Shown here in pieces: positions 34,192-43,351 of a stretch of 64,000 nucleotides of DNA (its first letter is position 1; every line of letters begins with the position of its first letter). Both the position numbers and the translations under genes were made by a program. The notes beneath the pieces were generated by a model. The model saw only the letters and a list, made by a program, of their open reading frames with translations. It searched no databases and was not told where the DNA came from. Origin of the DNA: G965233625 sp965233625 (GTDB taxonomy: Bacteria; Planctomycetota; Planctomycetia; Pirellulales; Pirellulaceae); contig OZ247499.1 of NCBI GenBank assembly GCA_965233625.1, positions 6,634,001-6,698,000 of the forward strand. Direction: 5' to 3'.

Positions 34192-35139
34192 ATGCATTTC
34201 TTTGGTAAAACCCATACATTCCCTGCTATGCGTCACATCCAACTTGCCGTCATCGCAGTGCTAGCTGCCACAACTGGCTCCCTAATCTGCGCAAGCCCCC
34301 TCAATGCGCAGCCGGCGCCGCCAGAAGATCAGCCTGCGCAAGCCACGGCGAGCTTAAAAAACGCCGCATTGTTGATGGAGAGACGCAACGCCATCAGCGC
34401 CAAAGTGAAGCTCAGCGGAGAATTGATGGGCCACGTGCTAACAGGGCAGGGGGCTTATCTACAGTTAAAGGTCCGCAACGATCTGCTGGTGCGGCTTGAA
34501 TTACGCCTCGCCGTCGGCAACCAGCGTTCCGTCGTGCAGCAGATTTACGACGGCCGCTTCCTGTGGCAACGCCGCGACCTACCCGGCGCCAGCACCATCA
34601 CCCGCGTCGATATGCGCGAAGTCCGCGAAACCATTGCCGGCAACGTCACCGCGTCGGCGCCGATGCAGCCGACCAGCAACCTGGCCGTCGGCGGCTTGCC
34701 CGCGTTGCTACAAGCCTTCGACGCACATTTCAACTTCCAGCCGCCCCGCGAATCCAAGATTGGCGAAACACCTGTCTGGGTCGTACAGGGCGCCTGGAAA
34801 AAGAAAACGCTCGCGCAGCTACTGCCCAAGCAATCCGAAGATATCCTGGCCGGCAAAACACCCGATATGCGCGAGTGGCCCGCCCATGCCCCCGCCAGCG
34901 TGCAGATCGTCCTCGCCCGCGGCGGCGCCCTAGACCTGTTCCCCTTCCGCGTCGAATACTTCCGCCCGCACGAAACCGACGAAGACCCCGAAACGCTCCT
35001 CAAATTAGAATTCTACGAAGTCCGCGCCGGCGCCACCCTCCGCCCCGACATGTTCGCCTACACCCCCGGCAACCCCGAAGTCAAAGACATCACGCAGGCG
35101 TACATCAAAAAGATGAAAGCGCGGCTGGCGAGTAAGTAG
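34192..35139 (+). CDS. Secreted LolA-like protein of unknown function
   Basis: The product is 315 residues with a signal peptide (AVIAVLAATTGSLICASPLNA). The pattern is like periplasmic LolA/LolB-type lipid carriers: LKNAALLMERRNAISAKVKLSG, then LLVRLELRLAVGNQRSVVQQIYDGRFLWQ, and a C-terminal LLKLEFYEVRAGATLRPDMFAYTPG. This N-terminal helix plus half-barrel fold is an inference. ATG 34192 or 34228 may be the start. The second half is extremely C-rich at third codon positions. Confidence 0.65.
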   Translation: MHFFGKTHTFPAMRHIQLAVIAVLAATTGSLICASPLNAQPAPPEDQPAQATASLKNAALLMERRNAISAKVKLSGELMGHVLTGQGAYLQLKVRNDLLVRLELRLAVGNQRSVVQQIYDGRFLWQRRDLPGASTITRVDMREVRETIAGNVTASAPMQPTSNLAVGGLPALLQAFDAHFNFQPPRESKIGETPVWVVQGAWKKKTLAQLLPKQSEDILAGKTPDMREWPAHAPASVQIVLARGGALDLFPFRVEYFRPHETDEDPETLLKLEFYEVRAGATLRPDMFAYTPGNPEVKDITQAYIKKMKARLASK

Positions 35140-35423
35140 CTGTTGGCTGGAACGAACTGGAGCGGATCACATGCCCAAGCAGGGCCGTCATAATCGCACT
35201 GCTCGCGGATGCTGTACAGAACCACAATCGCTAGTGGTCAGCGACTGTTCGCAAGAGCAACCGCGTCGTTTCTGACGCTATCCTTACGTGCTGGCCGTTT
35301 AGCCTACGTGTTAAGATTTCGCGGTTTGTCAGGTTGAGGAGAGACCGAGTTGTACAATCGGGCAACAGTACAGTTCTCACTCTAATCCTTTAGAGACTTG
35401 CGAAGTCTCCTGCCACACTCAAC

Positions 35424-35834
35424 ATGCTTACCGCCTCCACCATCGCGCAATCCCCGGAAACATTGGCAATCCTGAAACAATACTGCGTGGTGCGCAGCAT
35501 CAATGATGGATACTTTGCTCATGAAAAACATATCACCGCGCATCTAGCAGAACGCCCAGACTTCTGTTGGCTCTTTCTTTACACGAAGAAAGGCTCTGAC
35601 GAAACGGTTTTCGTCCCTCACGACAAGGTCAAGCACTTGCTCATCCGGGACGCGCTACGCGTCAAGAAGTACGATGGGCGAGAGATCGGCCCAGGCTGGC
35701 AGTTCTCACTGCGCGAAAAAGATGGATCGTGGATCTTGAAGGTAAGCAACAATAAGGACTACGTCGACGTAACCGGCTACCTGAATGACACTGCCGCCTT
35801 CCAGCGCCTGCTAAAAAGCGCGGGTCTCGCTTAA
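35424..35834 (+). CDS. Small cytoplasmic protein of unknown function
   Basis: The product is 136 residues with no signal peptide: FCWLFLYTKKGSDETVFVPHDKVKHLLIRDALRVKKYDGREIGPGWQFSLREKDGSW. It is probably alpha/beta, and its size and charge pattern resemble many immunity-type proteins. There is no clear ribosome-binding site. A perfect 7-bp hairpin (GAGACTT-GCG-AAGTCTC, 35393-35409) ends 14 bases before the ATG. It is followed by a GGGCA-repeat copy at 35836-35851. Confidence 0.55.
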   Translation: MLTASTIAQSPETLAILKQYCVVRSINDGYFAHEKHITAHLAERPDFCWLFLYTKKGSDETVFVPHDKVKHLLIRDALRVKKYDGREIGPGWQFSLREKDGSWILKVSNNKDYVDVTGYLNDTAAFQRLLKSAGLA

Positions 35835-36101
35835 CCGGGGCAGGGCAGGGCGGCTATCTATTTCACCGGCAGCGCACAGCATGCTTCCGCGCCTGTCTGC
35901 ATGATGTTTCCGGCTTACGGTTGAATTACCGTAAGCGATCAAAGAGGATACTGACCTTCGGCGCAGTTAGGCTCTTTACCGGCAAGAGCATCGACCACTT
36001 TAGGAAGTCAGTGACGCACGCTGCCCGGATTATCCACGGTGCCAGCGGGGATAAGAACCTTTTAGTTCATTCCAACTTCGACTTACGAAGGACCCTCGCG
36101 A

Positions 36102-36716
36102 ATGTCGGTAGCAATCGACGTATACACGATCAAACTTGGCGACTTGAAGTCTATAATCAGTTCACGCAGCACGCGCAGAGTCAACTTCATCAACAAGCAG
36201 TCATCAGCCGAGTTTGATTCGCTAAGAGAACAGTTGGACTACGACAAAGAGGATGCGACCGCATTTACATACGAAGATGCTGTGCGCGATCTCCTGTTCA
36301 ACAAACTACAGAACACCTACGACTGGCATATCTATGGTTATGCCATCCAGGCGGTCCTCGATACCTACGCTGAGTATTGTGGGAATTGGCCCCAGATAAC
36401 AAACCTCGTCCGGTTTACTGAGCACCTGAACGGGATATTGACTAACCACCACGTAAGACAAGACGTTACCAGGCTTACATACGGCGGGGGACCAAAGGGG
36501 ACTTTCCCCACAGCAGATGACGGTTTCTCCGCATCATCTCAATGGCCTGAATGGGGTTGCTGGAGCGCAAGTCAATGTAAAAGCATTCTGCCAAAGCTGA
36601 AGAGGATTAACGTCAATTCACTTGACCCGGTGGATCATGAAAACGTACAGAATCTGGTGGAGTGGGTTGCCGCAGCCGTTCGCCGGAAATCAATGATGAT
36701 AGGGTTCGTCAGTTAG
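36102..36716 (+). CDS. Protein of unknown function, possibly immunity-like
   Basis: The product is 204 residues, soluble and helical: EDATAFTYEDAVRDLLFNKL, YAIQAVLDTYAEYCGNWPQI and PEWGCWSASQCKSILPKLKRI. GAAGGA lies 9 bases before ATG 36102. It sits within a set of small unrelated genes (35424 to 38192) that includes a likely bacteriocin-immunity gene. No family name can be supported. Confidence 0.6.
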   Translation: MSVAIDVYTIKLGDLKSIISSRSTRRVNFINKQSSAEFDSLREQLDYDKEDATAFTYEDAVRDLLFNKLQNTYDWHIYGYAIQAVLDTYAEYCGNWPQITNLVRFTEHLNGILTNHHVRQDVTRLTYGGGPKGTFPTADDGFSASSQWPEWGCWSASQCKSILPKLKRINVNSLDPVDHENVQNLVEWVAAAVRRKSMMIGFVS

Positions 36717-36992
36717 TTACGGCGAATTTGCTTCACATGTGAGCATTGACCACAATTGATCGCAGTAAAATACCTGCAAGTGAACAATCTTCGTATCAGT
36801 CGTGAACGGGACGAAAACTCGCTCATCCTTGTTTGGCATCAGCGCAGAAAGCAGTGCAGGGCGGGCCTGCCTACCTTGTGTTGACAAGCCGTCTGGGCGT
36901 TTTTGAACGCTGAGGAAGTGCATCGGTCATTGCCTGTCCGTCCAACAAGGTGCATTCAGCAAGTTCGTGATGCACAAGAAAGGCCTATTCCA

Positions 36993-37676
36993 ATGTTGAA
37001 GAAGTTTATCGCCGCAACCTTCGCCTTCGTCCTCTGCAACGCGGCAGCGTACGCCGTCACGGCGCAGGAAACAAAGATAACCCTTGGATTGATTGGCGAT
37101 TCGACCGTGGCGAATACTTACGGTTGGGGGCCTGCCTTGGCGGACAAGGTGGGGCCGAGTGTGACGGTGCTGAACTATGCCGTGAATGGGGCGACACTGG
37201 ATTCGCTATCCGGGAAACTCGACCGGCTGATTCAGCAGAAGCCGGACTATATTCTGATCCAGTTCGGCCACAACGACATGAAGCGGTACGGCGCCGTGGA
37301 GTACGGCAAGAAACTCGCCAGCTACGTCGAGCGGGTGAAGCGCGGCGGCGCCAAGCCGGTAGTCTTAAGCTCCGTAACGCGTCGCGTGTTTGATAAGACG
37401 GGAAAAATCTCACCGCGCGTCATCAACGGCGACCGCACGCTACCCGCCTTTGCCAAAGTGGCGCAGGCCGTTGCCAAAGAACACAGCGTTCCCTTTATCG
37501 ATCTGAACTCTATCAGCATCGCGCACCACAACAAGATCGGCCCCGAAGCAAGCGCCGCGTACAACTTTGAGAAAACCGACCGCACGCACTTCAGCAAATC
37601 AGGCGCTGCCGCCACTGCCGATCTGATCCTCGCAGAACTGAAGTCAATTATCCCCGGCCTAATAACATCCAAATAG
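36993..37676 (+). CDS. Exported SGNH/GDSL esterase (rhamnogalacturonan acetylesterase-like)
   Basis: The product is 227 residues. A signal peptide (MLKKFIAATFAFVLCNAAAYA) is followed by LGLIGDSTVANTYGWG (block I serine), FGHNDMKRYG (Asn block III) and DRTHFSKSGAAATADLI (Asp/His dyad). This is close to secreted rhamnogalacturonan acetylesterase-like enzymes (family CE12), which remove acetyl groups from pectin side chains; the real substrate may be another acylated sugar. ATG 36993 was set by the signal peptide. The next gene starts 3 bases after the stop. Confidence 0.82.
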   Translation: MLKKFIAATFAFVLCNAAAYAVTAQETKITLGLIGDSTVANTYGWGPALADKVGPSVTVLNYAVNGATLDSLSGKLDRLIQQKPDYILIQFGHNDMKRYGAVEYGKKLASYVERVKRGGAKPVVLSSVTRRVFDKTGKISPRVINGDRTLPAFAKVAQAVAKEHSVPFIDLNSISIAHHNKIGPEASAAYNFEKTDRTHFSKSGAAATADLILAELKSIIPGLITSK

Positions 37677-37679
37677 TGA

Positions 37680-38192
37680 ATGCATAGCAACGGTCTGACG
37701 ACGATGGAACTTCGCCCTCAACTTCAACCGCCAAAGATCGACAAGCAACTTGCTGCGCATCTTGCGGAGCTTGCTGCGAAACTGGACGGCGCCCGGCCTG
37801 GCGAAGGGGATGAATGGCTGGCCTTATTTAATCGACGGGCCAACACCTCGATTCCATTCGAACACTTCCAGGGAATCAGCGGGGGCGAAGAGCATATTGA
37901 ATGGGTGCGTCGTCTGTTAAACGAGCAGTACACGCAGCCCGTTGAAGATGTCACGCGTGAGGAATTGATCGAGGTTGTCCACCGTGCGATGCCCCAGAAC
38001 AGATACAAAGACGCCGAGGCTTATATGGCGATCCTTGACAGAAATGTGCCCAGGCCGAAAGCGTCAAACTTGATCTTCTACCCGCCTGACTACGACCAGG
38101 CCACGAACACCTGGGACGGTGGCCGCATGATAGGTGAATACGATCCCACACCGGAGCAAATCGTCGACTGGGCGTTACAGGCAGATTCGTAA
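37680..38192 (+). CDS. Colicin/pyocin DNase-immunity-like protein
   Basis: The product is 170 residues. The C-terminal 75 residues look like the E9-type (Im9) immunity family: a helix TREELIEVVHRAM, then NVPRPKASNLIFYPPDYDQ, comparable to EHPSGSDLIYYP in Im9, and PTPEQIVDWALQ. That YYP/FYP loop contacts the DNase toxin. The N-terminal half (DEWLALFNRRANTSIPFEHFQGISGGEEHIEWVRRLL) is a second small domain. No toxin gene is nearby. ATG 37680 and 37704 are both possible starts. The call rests on motif similarity. Confidence 0.6.
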   Translation: MHSNGLTTMELRPQLQPPKIDKQLAAHLAELAAKLDGARPGEGDEWLALFNRRANTSIPFEHFQGISGGEEHIEWVRRLLNEQYTQPVEDVTREELIEVVHRAMPQNRYKDAEAYMAILDRNVPRPKASNLIFYPPDYDQATNTWDGGRMIGEYDPTPEQIVDWALQADS

Positions 38193-38252
38193 GGCACGTA
38201 GCGACAGCGGAATTCAAGGCATCATCCCGGTTCAGCCTTTTCAGGAAACACC

Positions 38253-38990
38253 ATGTCCGATCAGAACAGCCAACCAGAACCTGGAGAGCAGGATGTCGAA
38301 CTTGAGTCGGTGATGGAGCGTCTGGGGCAAATCGACCCGACTCAACTAGGCGATAAGAGCCCGGAAGAAATGCAGCAACTACTTGGCGGCGCCAAGCTGG
38401 GCGAAGTCGTCGCGGCGTTTCAACAGATGGCAGCCGAACTAGCGCAACAGCAGGGAATCGATCTCAATCAACTGGACGACGACGACGAAGATGATGACGA
38501 CCTTAGTGACTGGTTCGGTGAGGACCACGAAGAATCTTTCGACGAGGCGATATTTGCTCGACCCGCGGAACCCGATGGAGCGTGCGACAAATACCCTGGC
38601 GCCGGCGAGCTTTGGCAAGCGGCGATCGCACTGCAAGAAGACGAGCGGCTTGAGGTTTCCATTGAAATGAAATCGCCGCCCGTGACACGCGTTGAAAAGC
38701 TGTACTACAACACGTGTCACTATCGCCTTGTCTTCGATCTCTTCGATAACAAAGTGACGTTCCGCGATGTAACGACGCCACGGCAGGACTATCTGCACGG
38801 ACATGGCTGGCCTGCCATGCTATCACTCCCGCGACATACGTGGCCAGAGATGGAAGTGCTGCTCGACACCATTCAGGTCGAACAGTTCAACCTGCGAGAG
38901 GCCATTCAGTCGAACAACGCTCAACGCGTCGTGCGCGAAGATCTGATCCCCATTGCCAGAAAGGTGTTGAGTGCAGCACTAATGGGCTGA
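38253..38990 (+). CDS. Acidic cytoplasmic protein of unknown function
   Basis: The product is 245 residues. The N-terminal 90 residues are Gln-rich helix followed by an acidic run (DDDDEDDDDLSDWFGED). The C-terminal part is a folded alpha/beta region: YYNTCHYRLVFDLFDNKVTFRDVTTPRQDYLHGHGW and MEVLLDTIQVEQFNLREAI. AGGA precedes ATG 38253. It may belong with the upstream immunity-like genes. No family is recognised. Confidence 0.55.
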   Translation: MSDQNSQPEPGEQDVELESVMERLGQIDPTQLGDKSPEEMQQLLGGAKLGEVVAAFQQMAAELAQQQGIDLNQLDDDDEDDDDLSDWFGEDHEESFDEAIFARPAEPDGACDKYPGAGELWQAAIALQEDERLEVSIEMKSPPVTRVEKLYYNTCHYRLVFDLFDNKVTFRDVTTPRQDYLHGHGWPAMLSLPRHTWPEMEVLLDTIQVEQFNLREAIQSNNAQRVVREDLIPIARKVLSAALMG

Positions 38991-39043
38991 ACTTCGGAGC
39001 AAGAAGGAAGTAACTCAAGTCTTTGCTGGTCCAGACGGCGTTA

Positions 39044-40126
39044 TCAAACCTTCGCCCGTGCGGCTGCCAGTTTTGCGGCGACCTTGGAGGCCGCGATCAT
39101 GCCCGCGGTTTCCGCCTTGCCTTGCCAGGCTAAATCAAACGCGGTGCCGTGGGCGACGCTGGTGCGGACGATGGGCAGACCCAGCGTGATATTCACAGCA
39201 GCGTGCATGCCGAGCAGTTTCAGCGCGATGTGCCCCTGATCGTGATACATGGCCACAACGCCGTCGAACTCACCATGCCGGGCGCGCATCATCAACGTGT
39301 CGCAGGGCAGGGGGCCATGAGCGTTAATGCCAGCAGCGGTCGCTGCCTCGACGGCAGGGGCAATAATGCGTTGTTCTTCGTCGCCGAACAGCCCACCTTC
39401 ACCGCCGTGCGGATTAAACGCCGCGACCGCAATCTTTGGCGCCACGTTTGTGTCACTCACAGAAAGTGCACGCATCACCTCGTCCGCCAGTCGCGCCGAT
39501 TCGACAATCCGCTCTTTGGAAAGTGTCGTAGCAACATCACGCATTGCCATGTGCAGCGTCGCGTGGGCGACACCCAGGCCGGCGGCGCCTGCGACCATTT
39601 CGCCCGGCGGAAGATAAAGCATCATCGCCACTTCGCAACCGCCACAGAATTCAGCCAGCAATTCCGTATGCCCAGGATGCGGATAACCCGCGGCCCGCAA
39701 AGCGGCTTTGTTAAGCGGCGCTGTAACAATGCCTGCCACATCTCCCTTCAGCGCAAGCTCCGCCGCCAGCGCTAAGGCATCGTAGGCCGCCTGACCACCG
39801 CGAGCATCGATCACCGCAGGAGGCACCTCAACCGATTCATGCGAACCGCTCGTCAGCACAGGCATCACTCCGGGGGTAGGCTGCGCGTCCGCTGCCGACG
39901 CAACTTCAACCACTTCAATCCCGCCGCCCACAACCTCAACCGCCCGCCGGAAAATATCAGGCTGCCCCACAGCCACCCCGCGACAGACCTCGTGCAGTTG
40001 CGGCTGCAACCAGGCGCCGGCAATCGTTTCCGGACCGACGCCGGCCGGATCTCCCATGGTCATGGCCAGCAAGGGCAGGGCAGGGCAGGGCAGGGCAGGG
40101 GAGTCTGGCTCGGCGATGGTATTCAT
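39044..40126 (-). CDS. pdxA: 4-hydroxythreonine-4-phosphate dehydrogenase
   Basis: PdxA oxidises 4-phosphohydroxy-L-threonine with NAD+ in the DXP-dependent pyridoxal phosphate pathway. The product is about 360 residues, with MTMGDPAGVGPETIAGAW near the N-terminus, APLNKAALRAAGYPHPGHTELLAE, KIAVAAFNPHGGEGGLFGDEE and GVVAMYHDQGHIALKLL. The His and Asp metal ligands are therefore present. Residues about 9-20 (SPALPCPALPLL) are encoded by five GGGCA units; these include the beginning of the first beta strand. Start ATG 40126; a TTG 6 bases further out is also in frame. Confidence 0.93.
   Translation of the reverse strand: MNTIAEPDSPALPCPALPLLAMTMGDPAGVGPETIAGAWLQPQLHEVCRGVAVGQPDIFRRAVEVVGGGIEVVEVASAADAQPTPGVMPVLTSGSHESVEVPPAVIDARGGQAAYDALALAAELALKGDVAGIVTAPLNKAALRAAGYPHPGHTELLAEFCGGCEVAMMLYLPPGEMVAGAAGLGVAHATLHMAMRDVATTLSKERIVESARLADEVMRALSVSDTNVAPKIAVAAFNPHGGEGGLFGDEEQRIIAPAVEAATAAGINAHGPLPCDTLMMRARHGEFDGVVAMYHDQGHIALKLLGMHAAVNITLGLPIVRTSVAHGTAFDLAWQGKAETAGMIAASKVAAKLAAARAKV
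40073..40101. repeat. Five tandem GGGCA units plus GGGG inside the pdxA 5' coding end
   Basis: The units run 40073-40097 and are followed by GGGG to 40101. They read on the minus strand as part of the pdxA coding frame (PALPCPALP). Because the unit is 5 bases, a change in unit number would shift the frame downstream of the start codon. Confidence 0.85.
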
Positions 40127-40310
40127 GGGCAACGGGGCGGGTGGGCGATTGGGTCCTCAGCCAGAATTGTATGCCCGCGGAATGGCTTGAACAGGGCGGT
40201 GGGGCTAGGCGTCCGGCCAAGCCCTGTCTAGACTGCCAGGGTAAAGACCCGACCGTCCATCTCCGGAAACAAAAACATAACGGACGCAGATAAAAACTGC
40301 GGTAGACACT

Positions 40311-40994
40311 GTGGCTCGTATCTTCTTAGCACTCGCGTTGTTCGCCCTGGCGCTGCTGGCCGCCAACATCATCGCCGGTTTCATGACGGGCGACTTCAAC
40401 GGGGCCGCGGCAGCCCACAGGGCGGCTTTCAAGAATCGCGACGAGTTACGCCGGCTCCCTGGCGCCACGCCCGGCGAGATCAAACAGCAGGAAGAAAAAC
40501 TTGCCGCCGCCGGAGCAGAACTCGAAAGTTTAAGCGGCTACAAGGTGTTTCACTTTCTGCTGGGGCTACTCGCAACGCTGGTCACCGTGCTGGTAAACAG
40601 CATCACCGTGACTTACTTCATCGGAACCAACCGCTGGTGCCGCGAGGTGATCGACGCGTATCATCTTGATCCCTCGATCACGCAACGCAGCGACGCGCTG
40701 AAGCGGGCAGCATTCCCCTGGGCGGCGCTGGGCATTGTCACCATCCTGGTCGTCGCAACACTTGGCGCCGCCAGCGACCCTAGCGCGAACACATCGGCAT
40801 CGGCCAGCTACGTCATGCCGCACATGTACGCCGCCCTAATGGGATTCGCGATCATCGCGTACGCACTGTTTGTGCAGATTTCAAAGATCGCGGAGAACTA
40901 CGCCATCATCGAAGAGATTCTCGCCCACGTTTATCGCATCCGCGACGAGAAAGGCCTGTCCAACGACACCGATGCAGCACCCGCCGCCGAATAA
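40311..40994 (+). CDS. Integral membrane protein of unknown function
   Basis: The product is 227 residues. It begins with a hydrophobic segment (IFLALALFALALLAANIIAGFM). A charged segment with EIKQQEEKLAAAGAEL forms a short coiled coil. Further helices follow: FHFLLGLLATLVTVLVNSITVTYFIG, AALGIVTILVVATLG and AALMGFAIIAYALFV. The tail is soluble. The start is GTG 40311. dtd starts 41 bases after its stop; co-transcription is likely. No family is recognised. Confidence 0.65.
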   Translation: MARIFLALALFALALLAANIIAGFMTGDFNGAAAAHRAAFKNRDELRRLPGATPGEIKQQEEKLAAAGAELESLSGYKVFHFLLGLLATLVTVLVNSITVTYFIGTNRWCREVIDAYHLDPSITQRSDALKRAAFPWAALGIVTILVVATLGAASDPSANTSASASYVMPHMYAALMGFAIIAYALFVQISKIAENYAIIEEILAHVYRIRDEKGLSNDTDAAPAAE

Positions 40995-41035
40995 CGCGGC
41001 GGCGTGATCGCCTCTCAACCTTCCGGAGCAAAACG

Positions 41036-41485
41036 ATGCGAGCCGTCGTTCAGCGCGTCACATCCGCCAGCGTGACCATCGATAACGAGGTCGTGGGCGC
41101 CATCGACGGCGGCTTCCTCGTGCTGCTGGGAGTGGGGCACGAAGATTCTGAACACGACGCGAAATACCTGGCTGACAAAATCGTGTCACTACGGGTATTC
41201 AACGATGCAGACGGCAAGATGAATCTATCGCTTGCCGACACCGGCGGTTCTCTGCTGATTGTCTCGCAGTTCACACTCTACGCCAGTTGCCACAAAGGAC
41301 GCCGTCCCAGCTTCACCGCCGCGGCGCCACCCGGTGCGGGCGAGCGTCTGTACGAGACCTTCGTCGGCTTCGCGCGGGAACTGGTCCCGCATGTTGAAAC
41401 CGGCCGCTTCGGAGGTGACATGAAACTGTCACTCGTAAACGATGGGCCGGTTACCTTGCTGCTGGAAAGCAACAAGCAGTTCTGA
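41036..41485 (+). CDS. dtd: D-aminoacyl-tRNA deacylase
   Basis: Dtd hydrolyses D-aminoacyl-tRNAs (D-Tyr and others) and Gly-tRNA-Ala, a proofreading step. The 149 residues begin MRAVVQRVTSASVTI, carry LLIVSQFTLYA near residue 75 (the SQFTL motif) and end with VNDGPVTLLLES (the cross-subunit GP motif: NDGPVT). Length is normal. GGAG precedes ATG 41036. Confidence 0.95.
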   Translation: MRAVVQRVTSASVTIDNEVVGAIDGGFLVLLGVGHEDSEHDAKYLADKIVSLRVFNDADGKMNLSLADTGGSLLIVSQFTLYASCHKGRRPSFTAAAPPGAGERLYETFVGFARELVPHVETGRFGGDMKLSLVNDGPVTLLLESNKQF

Positions 41486-41499
41486 ACTGGTCCGGCGGA

Positions 41500-42279
41500 C
41501 TACCTGCGGATGGTGGGTAGGGCAGGTCCGTCGTCTTCTGGCGGAACGCCGACAACGGGCTCAGTCTCAGGCGGGGCGTTATTCTTCTGTAGAATGTCAT
41601 CAAACCACTGCCGGGCGGTCCGCACGCGCGGGTCGGTTAGCCCGAAGTGATCCATGATCAGCGGGTCGCCGATCACCAGCGCGCCGATGAGCATCAGCTT
41701 GGCATAGGTTGAAAAATTCGCCCACGGCTTTTTGCTCCAGAATTTCAACGCGGTGCCGGACGACTTCTTCAGGCGGAACCGTTTCGCATCGATGCTCCAG
41801 ATCTCATCTACGATCAGGTGCGACATAAAGCCGGCGAATAACGCTGACGATTTGAACAGCCGCGATCCAAAATCTTCGCACTGGCAAATTAGAAAGCCGA
41901 GCAGACCTACGGTAATGGCCGCCGGAATGCTGTGCCACATGCCGCGGTGCACGGTGTAGCGTTTGAAGATTTCCGCGATGCCAAATCGCACCACCAGATA
42001 TATCAGCCCGGCTGCCAGCGCCATCTGCTCGTGCGAGAGGCCCATCGCTTCAAACCGGTCCAGCATCAGCATGGGGGCAATGGCGGCCGAGAACGCAATT
42101 GTTTCCCGCACGGGCACGCCCGAGTCGCTATCCAGATCGGGCAGCATACCCGCCACACCACACAAACCGGCTGCCACCATGCAGCGGTCCACGGGCATAC
42201 CCCAGGCGAAGTGTCCTACGGCGCCGTAGGCGACACCCAGCGTGGTGCTGACAGTGATGTGTGTTTTGAAGCCAGCCAT
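41500..42279 (-). CDS. YdjM/DUF457-type membrane metal-dependent hydrolase
   Basis: The product is 259 residues. It starts MAGFKTHITVSTTLGVAYGAVGHFAW. It carries GVAGMLPDLDSDSG near 45, a further site TVHRGMWHSIPAAI near 100 and SHLIVDEIWSIDAKRF near 150; His/Asp residues in all three fit the metal sites of this family (PF04307). Several membrane helices are present. AAAGGA lies upstream of ATG 42279. The substrate is unknown; the family has been linked to phospholipase or LexA-regulated functions. Confidence 0.8.
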   Translation of the reverse strand: MAGFKTHITVSTTLGVAYGAVGHFAWGMPVDRCMVAAGLCGVAGMLPDLDSDSGVPVRETIAFSAAIAPMLMLDRFEAMGLSHEQMALAAGLIYLVVRFGIAEIFKRYTVHRGMWHSIPAAITVGLLGFLICQCEDFGSRLFKSSALFAGFMSHLIVDEIWSIDAKRFRLKKSSGTALKFWSKKPWANFSTYAKLMLIGALVIGDPLIMDHFGLTDPRVRTARQWFDDILQKNNAPPETEPVVGVPPEDDGPALPTIRR

Positions 42280-42604
42280 GCGAATCCTTTCCCCTGCAAG
42301 CAAGCGTCTTTTGATCTGCTGCGTGTATCAGATAGCAGCCGCTGTAACTACCCCAGTTATGCCGCGGCTGGACATTCGTTGCCCTGCTTCAAATAATTGC
42401 AATGGGAAAGCCCGGCAGGAACGCTATTTACCGCAAACACCCGCTGACTTTAATAATCAGAGCCCGCGGGCGAATAATTGACTGGTGGCTCCGGGTTTTT
42501 AGCGTGTTGCCCTTGCATTTGAAGCACAAGAACGGTCTTCGCCAATTTGCCGCGCGACGCTATACTCCCGCCGCCAGATGTGCTGAAAGACACGGAGAGT
42601 TCCG
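42280..42604. other. Divergent intergenic region of 325 bases
   Basis: The region separates the minus-strand YdjM-like gene and the plus-strand CvpA-like gene. GGAGAG just before 42605 is the ribosome-binding site of the CvpA-like gene. A TATACT near 42563-42568 could be a -10 box, but no matching -35 was found. No ORF or repeat is supported. Confidence 0.4.
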
Positions 42605-43351
42605 ATGCAGACCTATGATGTTGTAATGCTGATCGTTTTTGGCGGCGCCGTGCTATGGGGCCTGTACAAAGGCTTTGCCTGGCAGGTTGCTTCCATTGCT
42701 GGCATCGTGCTCAGCTACTTTATGGCCGCCACCTTCCGCGAGCCGCTGGCAGCGCAGATCGATGCCGCGCCCCCGTGGAACATGTTCCTGGCGATGCTGA
42801 TTCTGTTTCTGGGCACGGCGTTGGCCATCTGGATCGGCTTCAACATGCTTCGTAAGTCGATCGAAAAGACCAAGCTCAAAGACTTCGACCGTCAGGTCGG
42901 CGCCGTTCTGGGAGCCGTCAAAGGCGGCATCCTGTGCATCGTAATTACGCTGTTCGCCGTCACCCTGCTCAGCGACGCGCAGAAAGAAGCAATCTGCAAT
43001 TCCTACTCGGGCTACATCATTGCCAACGTGCTGGACAAAGCCACGCCCATCATGCCTAAAGAAGTGCACGATGTGGTCGGCCCCTATCTGGAGCGCCTTG
43101 ATCACGAACTGGATCACGAAAAACATCCAGAACGTCACACCGGCGGATCACTACTGACTGGCGGCGCCCCCGCGCCCGTCACCGTCGATGGCGATGCAGG
43201 CGCTGCGGGCGACGGTCCAGCACTACCACCCGGCAGCGACCCTTCTGAAATGACCATGTCTGAGCTTGAGAAAACGCTCGGCGTGAAAGTCGACCCTGCA
43301 CGCTCCGCCCGCGCGATCTTCAAAGCCGTCGAAGAATACAACCGCGACTAA
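42605..43351 (+). CDS. CvpA family membrane protein
   Basis: The product is 248 residues with four membrane helices in the first 120: VVMLIVFGGAVLWGLYKGF, VASIAGIVLSYFMAA, MFLAMLILFLGTALAIWIGF, and later ILCIVITLFAVTLL. FDRQVGAVLGAVKGG is the typical CvpA loop before the last helix. The C-terminal tail of about 100 residues is soluble, Pro/Gly/Asp-rich, and ends with a helical piece (MTMSELEKTLGVKV). CvpA proteins are linked to colicin V export and envelope integrity. GGAGAG precedes the ATG. Confidence 0.8.
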   Translation: MQTYDVVMLIVFGGAVLWGLYKGFAWQVASIAGIVLSYFMAATFREPLAAQIDAAPPWNMFLAMLILFLGTALAIWIGFNMLRKSIEKTKLKDFDRQVGAVLGAVKGGILCIVITLFAVTLLSDAQKEAICNSYSGYIIANVLDKATPIMPKEVHDVVGPYLERLDHELDHEKHPERHTGGSLLTGGAPAPVTVDGDAGAAGDGPALPPGSDPSEMTMSELEKTLGVKVDPARSARAIFKAVEEYNRD

